In this document: positions 13,938 to 26,209 of the stretch, piece by piece | Position numbering within the stretch: position 1 is the stretch's first letter | Layout of the letters: the number at the start of each line of letters is the position of its first letter | From: Breviolum minutum Mf 1.05b.01 | Lineage: Eukaryota > Sar > Dinophyceae > Suessiales > Symbiodiniaceae | NCBI GenBank assembly: GCA_000507305.1 | Contig: DF239876.1 | Location: forward strand, 62,001 to 126,000 | DNA: 64,000 nt | Direction: 5' to 3' | Made by a program: the position numbers and the translations under genes | Notes under the pieces: generated by a model | What the model was told of the DNA's origin: nothing | Database searches by the model: none | What the model saw: the letters and a program-made list of their open reading frames with translations, nothing else

Positions 13938-14135
13938 TCAATCTTCAAGCCAGCTATCTAAGACATGGAGGAACGTTTCGGAACGTTTCTCTGGGTTTTC
14001 GTTTTGATCCCAATTCCATCCCATCGACAGGGCTGACCAAAGATGGCACCTCAACATCAATAGCACTGCCTCTTCAGCATGGCTCCAGGCCTCCTTCAAG
14101 CGTTCGTCCCCGGCACCAGGACTTCCTCGAGAAGA
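13938..14135 (-). CDS. Probable terminal exon, helical protein
   Basis: After a ctctccag acceptor the frame runs 65 codons to a TGA, with helical segments ERLKEAWSHAEEAVLLML and RSETFLHVLDSWLED. GC content and third-position bias are above background. The stop and lack of a donor suggest a last exon. Plus-strand frames are also open in the GC-rich half but look less protein-like. Function unknown. Confidence 0.55.
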   Translation of the reverse strand, partial: SSRGSPGAGDERLKEAWSHAEEAVLLMLRCHLWSALSMGWNWDQNENPEKRSETFLHVLDSWLED

Positions 14136-14498
14136 CTGGAGAGTTTTTCCGGGGACTTCGAAAAAAAACGGCGGTTGTTTCAACGTTTGTCGTCGACTAC
14201 AGGTGTTTAGATCTGTTTCTGGAGGATACGTAGTGTACAGGTATGTAATTCTTAGGTATCCGGTCCGAGCAAATCCCAGCGAATTAGAGCACTGTAACAA
14301 CTGCATTGAGAGACGTTGGGTGCCAAGCATCACATCATGGATGAAAAGTTGTAGATGCTTCACCCCAGAATTTCCAATTTCCACTCTTCCTGCCCCTTTA
14401 CCACTTAGACAAGATGGGAAAACACCCTGAAGTTTGCCTCAGGAACTTCACTGCTTAGGTTTTTTGTTGTTGAGAAACTTCACCTCCCCTCCTAGCAC

Positions 14499-14582
14499 CC
14501 TTCAAACAAGGGACCCGTTGTCATGGCCAAGTGGAACAAAGCAGACATCACAGCGCCCAAAAAACACTCCTCGAAGCGCCAC
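14499..14582 (-). CDS. Exon, hydrophobic segment
   Basis: Acceptor ccttgtcag, candidate donor AAGG|GTGCTA. The frame reads FEECFLGAVMSALFHLAM and is possibly membrane-embedded. Its phase does not join directly to 13938-14135, so an unseen junction or exon lies between, or the donor is misplaced. Confidence 0.45.
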
Positions 14583-14672
14583 CTGACAAGGAACATGAGG
14601 GATGAAGCAACAAGATCATAAACTGTTTTAGTTTTGTTCATTTTGTTTTGGGAAGTACAGTAGAATAACGAG

Positions 14673-14777
14673 TACCCTCCGGTAAACAAACATAGCAATG
14701 GAACATCCCCATCTTGAATAGGAAATACATCTTCAAATGGTGGATTTTCCATTGCTATGTTAGATTACCGGAGTGTA
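14673..14777. mobile_element. MITE-like element, TIR family A
   Basis: The left end taccctccggtaaac and the right end (reverse complement tacactccggtaatc) form inverted repeats that continue through catagcaatggaa. Boundaries are TA. About 105 bp, non-coding. Confidence 0.7.
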
Positions 14778-14988
14778 TACCAGGAAACCTGACTTATGAA
14801 AACACTTCCAACTGACCTCAAAGCTGCAAAGCAAAATTCATTGCACTGCAGTGGATAACCCTTGGCTCTTCCGAATCAGTAGACATTTCCTCCAAATTCA
14901 CTGCACCCCCAAAATGGATGGATTGATTTCATGGTCTTTTGTGATGGGGGTTCAACATCTGAAACAAAAACCTTTAGATGAGACCAAA

Positions 14989-15092
14989 TACCCTCCCTGA
15001 AACTAACGTAGCACCTGAAAATGGTGGTTTCGGATAGGAATTTCCTTTTCCAGGGTCTATTTTCAGTTGCTATGTTAGTTTCAGGGAGTGTA
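14989..15092. mobile_element. MITE-like element, TIR family A
   Basis: 104 bp with roughly 33-bp inverted ends: left taccctccctgaaactaac, right reverse complement tacactccctgaaactaac, both continuing into the (a)tagca..tgaaaat segment. TA at each end suggests TA target duplication, as in Tc1/mariner-derived MITEs. Confidence 0.75.
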
Positions 15093-15790
15093 TCATTATT
15101 TCAGGTCGAAATGTCGAAATTTTAATGACAGAAAACCTGGTGCAATATGTGGGGTGCTGTGACTCTCAGGTTTAAGCTTGTGAAGGGAAAAAAACATTAT
15201 ATACTGTATATATATATATCTTATATATAAATAAATATATATTGATTGTTGTATGTATATATGCGTATATACATATATACATACATATTGTATGGTATAC
15301 ACAACTATAGCTGGCGGCCTGGCTTGGAGATCCATGAAAATTCCCGCATTATCATGATATATATATATATATATATAATATGTATATTATCCTGTGGATC
15401 CTAACAAATCTGTCATTTCATATGTCTAAAAAAAAAAAGAGTCCAATTCACCAGTCAGGCACCTCAACTTCTCAGGGTTAGGAAGCTCAGGGAAAACACG
15501 TGCATAGATGATGCCGGTTCCTGATATCAACAAGGCGCCAAAGTTGAGAAAAATCCTTGATGTTGCACCAAATTACCAGGAGGCTGTTGAGTTTTTGGAG
15601 GTAATTAGTACTATCAATTACAAACAAATATTCATCCAAATGCGCTCCCCAAAAAATCCAGAGTAACAATAACTGGAAACGATTGGAAACCTCTCTTCCT
15701 TTTGGAATCAGATGGACAATAGCATACCATCAACGGCCACTTCAGTGAAGTTTTTTTCCCTTCAGCTGAGCATCGCAACTCTGACCAGAC

Positions 15791-15829
15791 CTTTCCACGA
15801 TCCTCGCACCGAAAGAGGTCCCGCGGCAC
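15791..15829 (-). CDS. Possible short exon
   Basis: A frame reading VPRDLFRCEDRGK lies between a ttcggag acceptor and a AAAG|GTCTGG donor, with good third-position GC. The plus strand is also open here. Confidence 0.3.
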
Positions 15830-18200
15830 CTCCGAAAAAGGGAACATCAAGATACATCAAGTATTTGGAAGCAAAGTGTCGAGATGTGTCCTAAATTTTC
15901 AGAATATGTTTGTGACCGGGATGGCCCAATCACTCAACCTTTTGAACCATTTGTTGAACTGGTTTCGAACATAGAAGTCGTAACACTTTGTTGAAGGCGA
16001 AGTCAATTTCTCCGTTTGCATGTGGGATCTGAACACAGGTAGCATTTGTTTGTGTTTATTACAATAAGTGCCTCGGTGCCCCCTTCCAAGGTATTCCACC
16101 AAGCTTAATCCCACCACATGACATGGATTCTAGAGGTAACTCCGATTTGCATGTAGTAGGATTCGGTGTTCGGTGTTTGAAGTGACAGCCGGTTGTTTTA
16201 ACAAATCCATCCTTTGCCTGTGTGGCTAGGAGGAAAAAAAAACCAAGGAATGGGCAAAAACACTATTCTAATCTCTGACAGAACCAGGTTTATCAGCATA
16301 CACCAACATACTCCAACCTCCATTGGTGAAAGCTCTAGAGGTCTATTTCTCAAAACTCAGCTTTCACGGAAACCCACCGATGCCTCCCTCGGCTCGCAGC
16401 ACTGGTGGAACTGACTTTCGCCTCATCCAAAGGTAGCTAAGATATGTCCGAGGATGCAGCAGGATTTTGTCATGAATCATGCACAATGTACAAACTGTGC
16501 AGAAAACCAACACAGAGCGTTCTCATTATGCATACAAGCCACGGAAACATGGATAGTACCAATTACATACGACATGCAAACTGTATAGCTATGTCACGTT
16601 TTGCCCAACATCGATGAACATCTTATGTTTTTTTGTTTCCAGAATGTATATCATCATAAGCTATGCTATGTATACAATTCAATGTATGCTAAATCCATTC
16701 CATTCAAATGATGCAAACCCTTTGGTGAATTGACTAGTATCAAAATACCGTCAAGGCACTGGAAAAGCACTCTCCATGGCCAGTTCCAAAACTGGAACGT
16801 GCCTGATGTGGGTCACCAAACGAGCCAAGGGGTAGGCACTAGTGAATTGACCCGGAACCTTGCTATGCGAAATCCCACGCTATCTCTGCATGAGTTCCCG
16901 CATGTATTCTGAAATGGGACACAACCCTTCACATTGCCATTCATCTTAACATTAAAAAGTCCTTGGGGGGTACCTGACTACACTAAGGATCCCTTAGAAA
17001 ACATCCGTTGATATAAGTTCTCATGACAAAGGATTGATAGCCATTGATTTCACAACGAGTCTCCCTCCGGAGTCATCTCAAGATGATTCGCTGGAGGTGG
17101 ACCTGCTCAATAAACAACATAAACACCGTAAATTGGACAATCATCCAAAACCAAGATACAAAGTAGTACAGTAAGTAAAACCAAAGGGCAGTGTGAAACA
17201 TCCTTATGGCTTGTTTGGAAGGAAGTTTTCAAAATATATTATCCAGTACAACAAAAACATACAAAAACGAGGATTCACCATTTCGGACTTAATAAGAGCA
17301 GGTAAACCATCCAAAATTTTCGTCGTTTTGAGGTGAGTTGTTTGGTTATCTTTTGGCTCCTCGGAGTGATACCAAATTCAAATACTTTGCCGTGAAACTG
17401 CAATCAAACAAAAAAAACATGGACCAAACTAGAAGAAATGTACCAAACAAACATGCATTAGATTTCATTAGATTTACTTTTGACGGAAACTGTTTGAAAC
17501 ACACCCGAAATCATTTTAAAAGCATCCATTTCTTCATCTTGTTTCCAGCCAAGATGCCGCGCAGCAATGTTCCCAGGTTTGATTAATCCAGCAATCTGCC
17601 AGGGACCAAATGTCGCGAGTCGCAGTGGTGAATCATGAAAAAACTAGGTGGTTAACTGTTGAACCATTAAAAGGAGGAAAAATGCAGGAATCCTGAAAGA
17701 CGACCACCCTACAATAAACTACAGTACATCACTTGGATACAATAAATTTGCACACTTGGCGACAGAAGTTGACCGGGTCAACACGGGATACTTCACTTAG
17801 AATCTACTGCTTACTTGAAACTTTGATTTTCTACCAGGTGTTTTCACCGATTTTCCGAGCTGGTCGGTGGATACCCAGATTGAAGCAAAGCTTTTCTGAA
17901 GTCAGTAGACTAATCCCTACACTATAAAATATCATAAGGATCACCGATCAACGGACATGACATACTGCGCAACAAATCCATTTACAGTAGATCTCGGACA
18001 GGTTTGGCGCTGCAATTGGTGTCATGTGATTGGAAAAAATGCAAGTTAGTCAGGAAAGTATATTCTACTAATGTACAGTACTATTAACAGCGTAATATAC
18101 GCATATATATATATAGGATCATGTTCATGATGGGAAATTTGAATCCTGCCTTTCTCATGGCATCAGTTCTATATTCCCAGCTGAACCTCTCCCTTGGCAC
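15830..18200. other. No supported exon
   Basis: AT-rich, with long TA runs and no frame combining codon bias with splice sites. Confidence 0.4.
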
Positions 18201-18275
18201 CTGAAACCGACAGGTCCATTCCACTGGCGCAAGCCGCAGCGTCATCCAATTGCTGCCCAGTGGAGATGTCGTAAG
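18201..18275 (-). CDS. Exon of unassigned gene
   Basis: Acceptor attacag, donor TCAG|GTGCCA. The best frame is YDISTGQQLDDAAACASG. Its phase does not follow directly from 18365-18428, so a small exon may be missing. Confidence 0.45.
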
Positions 18276-18364
18276 CTGTAATAGTGGATGCTTTGAGTGC
18301 CATGTCCCATTAAAAGAAACTTGAAACTGAAAATGCAGGCAACATGATTCATGAAATAGAATAC

Positions 18365-18428
18365 TTCAGGGCCTCCTCTGGAACATGTTGAAAACGGCAC
18401 AAGATGTCGTCAATCAGTTCACGTACAT
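18365..18428 (-). CDS. Exon of unassigned gene
   Basis: Reads VRELIDDILCRFQHVPEEAL. Acceptor cgaccag, donor TGAA|GTATTC. Its first two bases complete a codon begun in 18545-18626 (Asp), so phase supports the join. Confidence 0.6.
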
Positions 18429-18544
18429 CTGGTCGACTTAACCATCGATTGCAAACGCATATCCAACACAATACCACAAATATATACAAATATTATGGAT
18501 CAATTGCTTGAGGTGAAACCCATGAAGCGGGTACTCTGAGTTAC

Positions 18545-18626
18545 CTTCATTGAAATGCTCAAAAAGGCTGCAAATGTTGCTGACATGAACGGAAAGCAGT
18601 TGGTGTCGACGCATCAACCGGGGAAT
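18545..18626 (-). CDS. Exon of unassigned gene
   Basis: Reads RLMRRHQLLSVHVSNICSLF. Acceptor ccttag, strong donor GAAG|GTAACT, leaving one base that matches the phase of 18365-18428. Helical, no family recognised. Confidence 0.6.
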
Positions 18627-19156
18627 CTAAGGGACGGAGTAATAATATCTAACAAAACATATCCCTTTCTTTTGAGAATCAAAGGCTTGCCCAAGCCACC
18701 TTGACGGAATCATTGCCTGAGTCTCACATTCACAAGAAGCATTTGAGAGCGATTTGCATACCTTCATAGTGACAAAGCAGGGAGAATAACAATTGCATGA
18801 CTCATGACTCATGACTGTAAAAAAAAAGTGTGCTTAATGTGCCAAAGCCAAGTCTCCACTACACCCTGGAAAATCAAATGGAACCTGAAAATTACCTGTT
18901 TGAAAAGAAATGTAATCTTCCAAATTCCAAACTGTCATTTTTGGGCTCATCGACTCCGACTAGCAAAAAAGTGCACCTTTCAGAACTCACCCGACTCCAG
19001 TCAGTAAAACGCCGTTATACACCTTGAACATTGATAGCCAATTATTACAGGCAACAGGGCCAGTCTGGGAGAATTCTACATCAAATTTTAGTAAGATTGA
19101 ATCAAATCCATCATTACAAAGTGGATTTTAAAGACGATATTTCACCCGTCAACTAC

Positions 19157-19238
19157 CTTTCTGACCAACAGTGACCGGTGACCGTGTCCTGGCTGCCAAT
19201 GTAGACCTTAGCCCAAACACTGGCCAGTGGGAAGCACC
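19157..19238 (-). CDS. Exon of unassigned gene
   Basis: Reads ASVWAKVYIGSQDTVTGHCW with strong third-position GC. Acceptor cctacag, donor AAAG|GTAGTT. It needs one incoming base, which a GC-donor end of 19554-19617 would supply. Confidence 0.6.
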
Positions 19239-19553
19239 CTGTAGGCATGCTTCAGGTAAAGTTGACCCTCTATAGTACCATTCCGTTTTCATGTGTTTGG
19301 TCATGTTTGGTCCATTGGTGTCCTGATTTTATGGCCATCAAATGTGGTAAGGAACGACTCGCAAATTGCAAAAGAGATTCTTGAAAGGGAGCTGGAAATC
19401 CCATTCATATTCAAACATTGATGACATGGAAACCCTGAAATGTTTGTTAGATTTTGTTAGTACTATGTTGTACATAAAACAGTGACCTCGGATCATAAGA
19501 CCAAAACTCCAATAGCGAAGCATTTTTCTCCATCACTTTTTAAATTGTCATGC

Positions 19554-19617
19554 GCTGGCCGGCTACTATGCTTGCAGCATTCGCAGCACATGCCGCCATG
19601 GCCAGCAGTTGTCCAAC
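19554..19617 (-). CDS. Exon of unassigned gene, probable GC donor
   Basis: Reads QLLAMAACAANAASIVAGQ after a ttgtacag acceptor. No GT donor exists; a GC donor (CAGC|GCATGA) gives exactly the phase required by 19157-19238. The alternative is a terminal exon running to a TAA at 19540-19542. Confidence 0.5.
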
Positions 19618-20463
19618 CTGTACAATAATGTTCATGTTCTTTAGTGCATGAGGGTGGTTAGTGGCTTCAAGCTATCTGAAGGTTTCCTCGACAGTTTCAA
19701 CTTGGTTCATCAACTCAAATCAAATTCCAAGACATAAGAAAAACTCTCATATCACCACCAAGATAACCAACTATAAGGGCTTCACATACTCCCGGTCACG
19801 GAAAAGCCAAATGAAGAGCTTCCAAAGATCTGGTAGCAAATTGTCAGTTCAACTTTCTGATTTCATGGAGATAGGCACATCTACCACCTGCCACACTGGC
19901 TTAAATGGGACTTGCCCCGAAACACCCTGAAACTTGTCTCGAGTCCAGCAACTTTTAGGTGTGCATCAGGGTAACTAATTATATTCACCAACCAAACACA
20001 AAGGTAAAAATATGCAAGTATAGAAATGTATATATATATATATGTGAGGTTGAGTCATCTTCATTGTCATGCATCATCTGTGTCAACTATCCAATGTCAA
20101 AATGTATTTCTCACAAGTTGAGTGAATCACCCATATTCTGTATTTTGTATATTGAGTCACCCAAGGACAGCATGATCGAATCCTAGATTACTTTTCGTCA
20201 TGAGGACGAATAGGAGGGAATAGATCGTTGTGGGATAAGTGCTGCAATTACCTGGGATTCGTCTAGGTTGCCGCCCCCGAAGCCCAATTCAAGGTGAATT
20301 GGAGGAATATCAAACGTAGCCAAATTACGGCATGTCACCAACGTGCAATCAACCAGAGTCAAACATGTCATTCTTCATTTTCTTCATTTCTTTCTTTCCA
20401 AGCTTCATATTACAAATCGCTTCAAAGCTCAGAATCTCCATCTTTTTGGGGATCTAGGGTGAC

Positions 20464-20577
20464 AGTGGAATTTCCGTATCAAGTTGCTGAATTCATCGAC
20501 ATCTGAATCGTGATCCTTTCTTTCCAGCAGGGCTCCCGTTGATAAGGAGTTTGAACTTTCAATGAGATGGGAATATC
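20464..20577 (-). CDS. Exon, polar/acidic segment
   Basis: Reads IESSNSLSTGALLERKDHD then SDVDEFSNLIRKF. Acceptor ttttggcag, donor CACT|GTCACC (weak). Unassigned. Confidence 0.4.
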
Positions 20578-21514
20578 CTGCCAAAATCACTCGTGGAGCG
20601 CTATTTGTGTGAGAACTTGTGAATATCATTCCTAACATTTGAAAAAGTGACACGAACTTAGTTCAATGACTGCTGTAATTGATGACTTATGTTCTTCCAT
20701 ATGTTTTTCCTGTTGGCACATCGCTTGGTTGAAAGGTGGGTAGCGCACGATAGTTTTCCAAGACACTGTTTTGAAAGTAGCCGGAGGCTACAACCAAACC
20801 AAGGTACATCCAAAGATCGAGTTGATGCTGAACTATTTGTTGCAACTCACCATCCAACAAACAATGATGACAAAGGCATATGATTAAACAGGTTTGCGGC
20901 TTGCGAGCCAAAACTCCTCATCTTCATTTCAAATGCAGGGTGCCCAGCTGTTCGCCGAAACAATTCGAAACAGGCGAAACATGGCATGTGGCATCGGGAC
21001 AGGCGGGGATAGGCAAGGCAATGGCTGACCTACACGAGAATGAAATAAATGCCTCTTGTCCCCCGAACGAATATCTTTAGAATAAGTCAAATGTTAACCG
21101 TGAAAACATTTCAAAACAAATGAACAAAAGTGAAGGTGAGAACCATGCCTGCAATCTCTTGGGATCACTTGTTTCTCTTGTCTGGAAGAAAAGACTTTTG
21201 AATTCCAATACTCAAATTTTGCCTGGCCAATTCCCCACCCACTTGCAGATCAGCTCAACTGCATGTCAGAAAACTCTCATTGCAACGAAGCAGTTGAGGT
21301 TTCTTCACTGGCAGCTGCTGAACCACAGGAAATACCACAAATACCCACCGGCTTTGAACATTTCGAAGGGGTGTTGTTGATGTAAAGAATATTGGAGAGA
21401 GGACACAGGGACATACATAGTCTTAGCTTTGAATGATGTTGCACAACTATGTGCAACCTGTTTTACAGTAGCACTTCCCTTTCAAATTGGAACACCTTCA
21501 ATCATCTTTCTCAC

Positions 21515-21584
21515 GCTGTGAGCGCTGCTCTGCGCCGGATGTCGTATGCGTCCTTTTACGTTGCCGCAACGCCTGCAGCCACAA
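21515..21584 (-). CDS. Possible exon, basic
   Basis: A strong donor (CAGC|GTGAGA) ends a frame reading RQRKRTHTTSGAEQRS; the acceptor is acccaag or, shorter, ctgcag. Plus-strand frames are also open, so strand is not certain. Confidence 0.4.
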
Positions 21585-22215
21585 CTTGGGTAAAACAGCG
21601 GGCGGATCAAGGTACCGACACCACAGTCACAAACCAGTAAACAAAAGCCGGTGCCTCCACCATTTCAGCAAACGCTGGCCTCAAGAACGCTTGGCATCAG
21701 CTATTGTTTAGCGGCTGCTTGCCCCTGGCTGTTGAAAATATTGATCTATCCATTTAATGGCTTATCTTTCCATGGTAGGCGTAACCAACCTCAAATTCTC
21801 CAATGCTTGTAAGATGGTGGAGAAAAACAAGTAACTGGGAAATTCACTAGCCTTTGTACCGTAAACGCTTTGGGGGGCTGATTATCACTGGACCATATTT
21901 TGTCGTAAGTTCGGGCTAGGTCACTTCTGATCACTCATGCAAAGCTAGAGTGAACAGTTTCTATTGGATTGTATGGATCTTCCACCCAAAAAGATCCTAC
22001 AAGTACCTGATATTTGTTGGGGAAAGAGAAGCCATGCATTTTACTCCCGGATCGAGTACTGTAGTTCACGGTCATCCAGGTGCCAAACTCCCCCACTCGA
22101 CACCCCAAAGGAAATTAGGCCTTGTTGATGCCTTATCATATATACCTTCATTTTATCTACACAAATTAACATTTCTATACAATGCACAGAACGTCCATAT
22201 ATCCATTACAAAGAC

Positions 22216-22293
22216 CTGGGGATGCTGTGCGGTTGGAAGCTGCGAGGCCTCAAGCCAGCAACTTAGGCTCAGCCGCCACCCTTCTTGATGCAG
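22216..22293 (-). CDS. Exon of unassigned gene
   Basis: 26 in-phase codons including EGWRLSLSCWLEASQLPT, acceptor ggacaccag, donor CCAG|GTCTTT, strong third-position GC. Confidence 0.55.
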
Positions 22294-22638
22294 CTGGTGT
22301 CCGCCTTAATACGATTAAAGGATTAAAAGGGACATGATCTCACCTAATCATTGAAACCTGGTGGAAGAAATGGGAACAACTCAATAAACATTTAATTTAG
22401 GTTGGTCATCTCCAACTAGCTGATGATTCTGATTTGATGATGATTCTAACTTTTTTGAAATGATGCCAGTATTGTTTCTCATGCTTGAGGTGGTCGAAAC
22501 AAAATGTCTTGTCCCGACTCCATTCTGGGTGTTTTACACAAATCGTTGCAAGAACTAGTAGCGTTTTTTCCAAATCCTGCCATAAAAGGAGTTATGTGGA
22601 TTACTTATGTTTTTTTCTTACATTGGCAATTTCTTAAC

Positions 22639-22762
22639 GATTTCCAAAACCATTCGGATTTTTCTTCAAAATTTCTATCTTCAGGTCGGCCAATGTGATA
22701 CGTCCAAACCATCCCGCCTCATGCGCTCCAAATTTGAGATCTGTGGCCTCAACGAACGCATT
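22639..22762 (-). CDS. Exon of unassigned gene
   Basis: Reads FVEATDLKFGAHEAGWFG then RITLADLK, starting in phase 0 after atgattag. This matches the phase-0 end of 23168-23258. The 3' boundary is unsure: GTTAAG at 22638, or an earlier non-GT donor where codon bias falls off after ADLK. Confidence 0.6.
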
Positions 22763-23167
22763 CTAATCATTGAGCTGTTCTGTCATGAACACATCCATTG
22801 TTTGGAGGGGAGACAAGTGACTCTAGTTCTGAAATGATTTTTGAAGTACTAATTCTGTTTGTCTCTGATTCACCAACTTCAGTCGACTGAATTCCATGGA
22901 CTGTTGAGCTTCCTCCTGGGATCAGAGGTGTCTGCAAAATCAAGTCCAAAACTCGAGGATTGGGTTTTCAGAAATTCACCCAAATCCAACTTCCCATCGA
23001 AATCATCTATTGTGCTACATCTATTAAACAATCGACCAAATCTTCATATAGTAAACAATAAATACATAAGTAGTACGTATGTATTTAAATATGTATATAT
23101 ATATATATGTTATCTTCACCATCATTCTTTCACAACAACATCCTCAACGAAACACAATTGCCGGCAC

Positions 23168-23258
23168 CTTGGATGATTGGGTGGGACCCCGATGGGCCAA
23201 CTCTGCGGCCATCTCTAAACGATCACGTTCCAACTCCTGCCAAGACGATGGGCTCCAC
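23168..23258 (-). CDS. Exon of unassigned gene, acceptor inside a TIR-element remnant
   Basis: Reads SSWQELERDRLEMAAELAHR. Acceptor ttttcccaag, donor CAAG|GTGCCG, ending in phase with 22639-22762. The intron sequence just upstream (23259-23330) is a truncated family A TIR element whose inner part forms the polypyrimidine tract and AG. Confidence 0.65.
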
Positions 23259-23330
23259 CTTGGGAAAAGGAAAATCATCTTCAAAAATGCCTTGGTGCAG
23301 CATACGTTAGTTTCCTGGAGGGGAAACTTG
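23259..23330. mobile_element. Truncated MITE-like element, family A
   Basis: Shares ggaaaatcatcttcaaaa and gttag-tt-cctggagg with the intact element at 27806-27885. Only one terminal repeat remains; the other side is the exon at 23168-23258. Confidence 0.55.
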
Positions 23331-23844
23331 TAAAGGGACATTTGGCCTCATCCCAAAGCTTTCCAAATTTTATGAGTACCTTCAGATTTAAAAAATAGTG
23401 AAGATACTACTTCAATTGGGGGGCAAGTTGATGTTGATGACTGATGACCATAAAATCCCAAAGGGAGTGTTTGATCTGTCAAGCTGTGCTAAACAAATCC
23501 GGTCCTTCAAACTCTCCTGAAAGTGTAGGTCAAATCACATTCTGGAGAGCATCCAGTACGTGTTGAAAATGCTGCTTGATTCGTACACATTAGTACACTA
23601 CCCAACCTATATACGCAACATGTCCTGCTCACCCTGTGAATCCATTCTTTATGCATGTTATTGTTTGCGGTGTACATTTGAGAAAACAAACATATAAATC
23701 TGATGATTGAATGCCGCTAAAATGTATTGTTAGTTTGGAATTGGACGCCACGGCTGTACAAAGCATTATTATAAATACTATATTTGACAGGGTATAATTT
23801 ACAAGTTGTTTCTTCCTACATAAATGAATGGAGATACCTACCTC

Positions 23845-24310
23845 CATTGCATCACATTACGTTACATGACAATAGACTACGTCACATTTCACTGCATTGC
23901 ACATTATTGCATCACTTGCGGTTACAACATTGCTGTGCATTACGCAGCATTCTAAGAATATATACAGTATATATTGGATCGCCTTACCTTACCCTACATT
24001 GCCTCACACAACACTACACTACACTGCATTGCTTTGCATTTCATTACATTAAACTAGGTCACACTACACCACATTAATTCCATTGCATTGCATTACATTG
24101 CATTACACTAAGACTATAATATATAAATACATGTAAATGTAGAGTATATATATATTACGGTATCAAACAGTACACTCCCTTACCTTGCATTGCATTCGAG
24201 TACATTCACAACAGTGACATACATTCGCGATAAGTCAACAACACATTTATATATGTAACATATTTCAACAGTACATACATTACATACATTACATTGGAAT
24301 TGGCATAACA
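23845..24310. repeat. Degenerate pentamer repeat field (CATTA/CATTG)
   Basis: About 460 bp dominated by cattg/catta/cacta units in irregular order, broken by TATA runs. It looks like an old, decayed minisatellite. Non-coding. Confidence 0.7.
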
Positions 24311-24442
24311 TACTACATATACACATGTCATTCATAATGTTCTCGGCTATATATTATATAAATGCAATGCAACATATACAATATTTACAATTATAGCATA
24401 CTATACAAAGGAAAATGCAAATACCACGACCATGAATGACAC

Positions 24443-24558
24443 TTGGCCGTTCCGGCCATTCCCCCACTCTCCTTTCGCAAAGCTTCACGCTCCTCTTCCT
24501 GGGCTTTGGAATCCCTCTTTGATACACCACTTGACGTGTGGAGGTCCGAACGGATTCC
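24443..24558 (-). CDS. Exon of unassigned gene, basic segment
   Basis: 116 nt from an ttcaaatag acceptor to a CCAA|GTGTCA donor. Incoming phase from 24982-25046 selects the frame SVRTSTRQVVYQRGIPKPRK. A second open frame (AQEEEREALRKESGG) looks equally natural but does not match that phase. Confidence 0.5.
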
Positions 24559-24981
24559 CTATTTGAATAACTCGGAATGGTATCATTTTCACTTGGACAT
24601 CCGAGAAACTTGTTACAACCATGAAATGTCATACATATTCATATACCTCAAATTTTTGGCAATACCCTTTTTATAGTTGTCGGTTTTCTTATTCATTCTT
24701 AATCGTTTTGCAACGGATGGGGTCTTTGGCAATACGGGACATTTTGGTCATGATTCAAACGTCTCACGGATTGCTACTGCCTCAAGTGATAAAGTAAACA
24801 CCTATAAACAAATATGTGTAAACATGGCAAGAAGGTACGTCGTTGAATGTCTCAAAACATGACTTATTTTCTTGGCGATTCAATATGGAACCTCCAATGC
24901 ATTTGTGTACAACACCTTGTTCGGTGAACAATGAACATAAAATGGTAGAAACAAAGGTCGGTGTGAATTCAGAGGTTACAC

Positions 24982-25046
24982 CAAGAGGCAGTGGTGGCCA
25001 ATTCTTTGTGGCACGTGAAGGGATCTTTCTTGGCCTTGGCCTTCTC
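24982..25046 (-). CDS. Exon of unassigned gene, Lys-rich
   Basis: Reads EKAKAKKDPFTCHKELATTA, acceptor cctcgcag, donor CTTG|GTGTAA. Phase joins to 25452-25582 upstream and 24443-24558 downstream. Confidence 0.65.
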
Positions 25047-25451
25047 CTGCGAGGCAAGGGATTATTTGAAAAGAAAGAACAGCTGTATTTAAACACTGCG
25101 GTTGAAACTTCTGGCAGTGTCGTTGATACAACCAACTTAGATGAATATTAAAATTCTCACGTGATCGATTTTTCATCATGTGCAAGTAAAAACTAAAAGA
25201 CCCTGACCCTGCGTCTGAGTCTCTCCCACTTCATCCTTGACCCTTATGACAACACCTCGCCTGGTTGGTGAATGACACTTCACCAACCCAAAACAAGCCT
25301 ACGGTTTGGGGGGAGTTACCCTACTTAAACAATCCAATGATCCAATGTACAGTATTATACAAATACGTACACCTAGACAAGCTGCATACTCATCTATCAT
25401 CAATTCCAAGACTCACTATTGAAAACAGGTATATATCTAATAGTATGCCAC

Positions 25452-25582
25452 TTTCTTGATGGTGTAGGACTGCACCTCTGCAATCTTGGCATCACGCTCA
25501 CGTCGCAGCTCATTCATCTTCCTAGGTGGCTTGTCAAGGTTGGAATAAGGAGCGTGTGGCTTGTTGTAATTTTGCGGATGTC
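25452..25582 (-). CDS. Exon of unassigned gene, charged helix
   Basis: 43 codons including NYNKPHAPYSNLDKPPRK and MNELRRERDAKIAEVQ, acceptor ccctcag, donor GAAA|GTGGCA. It reads continuously into the Lys-rich exon at 24982-25046. A stop lies shortly beyond the donor if that donor is not used. Confidence 0.65.
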
Positions 25583-25866
25583 CTGAGGGAATGTTCTCTA
25601 TGTCAAATGCGATGATATGTACCAAACATGTATCTGCAATACATCATGTGGACTATAAAGGCAGTATGGGGCAATATGTATTTTGGTGGACGACTGAGTA
25701 CATGGCAAGCGGACTCAGATTTAATATTTCTATGGTGTGAATTCCTGTGACATCTCCTTCTTCTGTCAAATCAATTTCACATGTTTGAACTAGGTCATGT
25801 TGGGTTCCCATCAGTGGTGGGGAGTTGATGTGACTTTATATAAGTTGATAGCTAGACATATGAGGT

Positions 25867-25867
25867 T
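25867..25867. other. Ambiguous base (N)
   Basis: Single N in otherwise continuous sequence. Confidence 0.95.
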
Positions 25868-26048
25868 NCATATGAGTGTCGGACGAAAGTTACAGTTCCC
25901 CAAAAGGACATCATCAAGTTCGGGCGTCCCGTATCGGTTATCAGTGTTTGGTAATCCTTCATACTTGTGTATATTCAGCAATAATAGCAGGTTCCTCAGC
26001 AATTGACCCGGAAATGTTGTTTTTTGTTCAAATGGTTGCGTGGAACGG

Positions 26049-26209
26049 TCAGTCTGATGTAGAAGAGGAGGACGAAGCGGAGCTGTCTGCGTGATCATCT
26101 TGATTGTATGTAGCGATCTTGTTGGCCAGCATCCGTTGCCTGTGTTGGGCTCTTCTCCTTCGCCTATCCAATTGGGTTTTTCTTTTTTTTGCAATTTCTT
26201 GCAGACTGT
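26049..26209 (-). CDS. Probable terminal exon, basic then Ser/Asp-rich tail
   Basis: After a gatgatgcag acceptor the frame reads LQEIAKKRKTQLDRRRRRAQ, then a DHADSSASSSSSTSD tail and a TGA. The basic block could be a nuclear localisation signal. A last exon is inferred from the stop and low-complexity acidic end. Confidence 0.55.
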
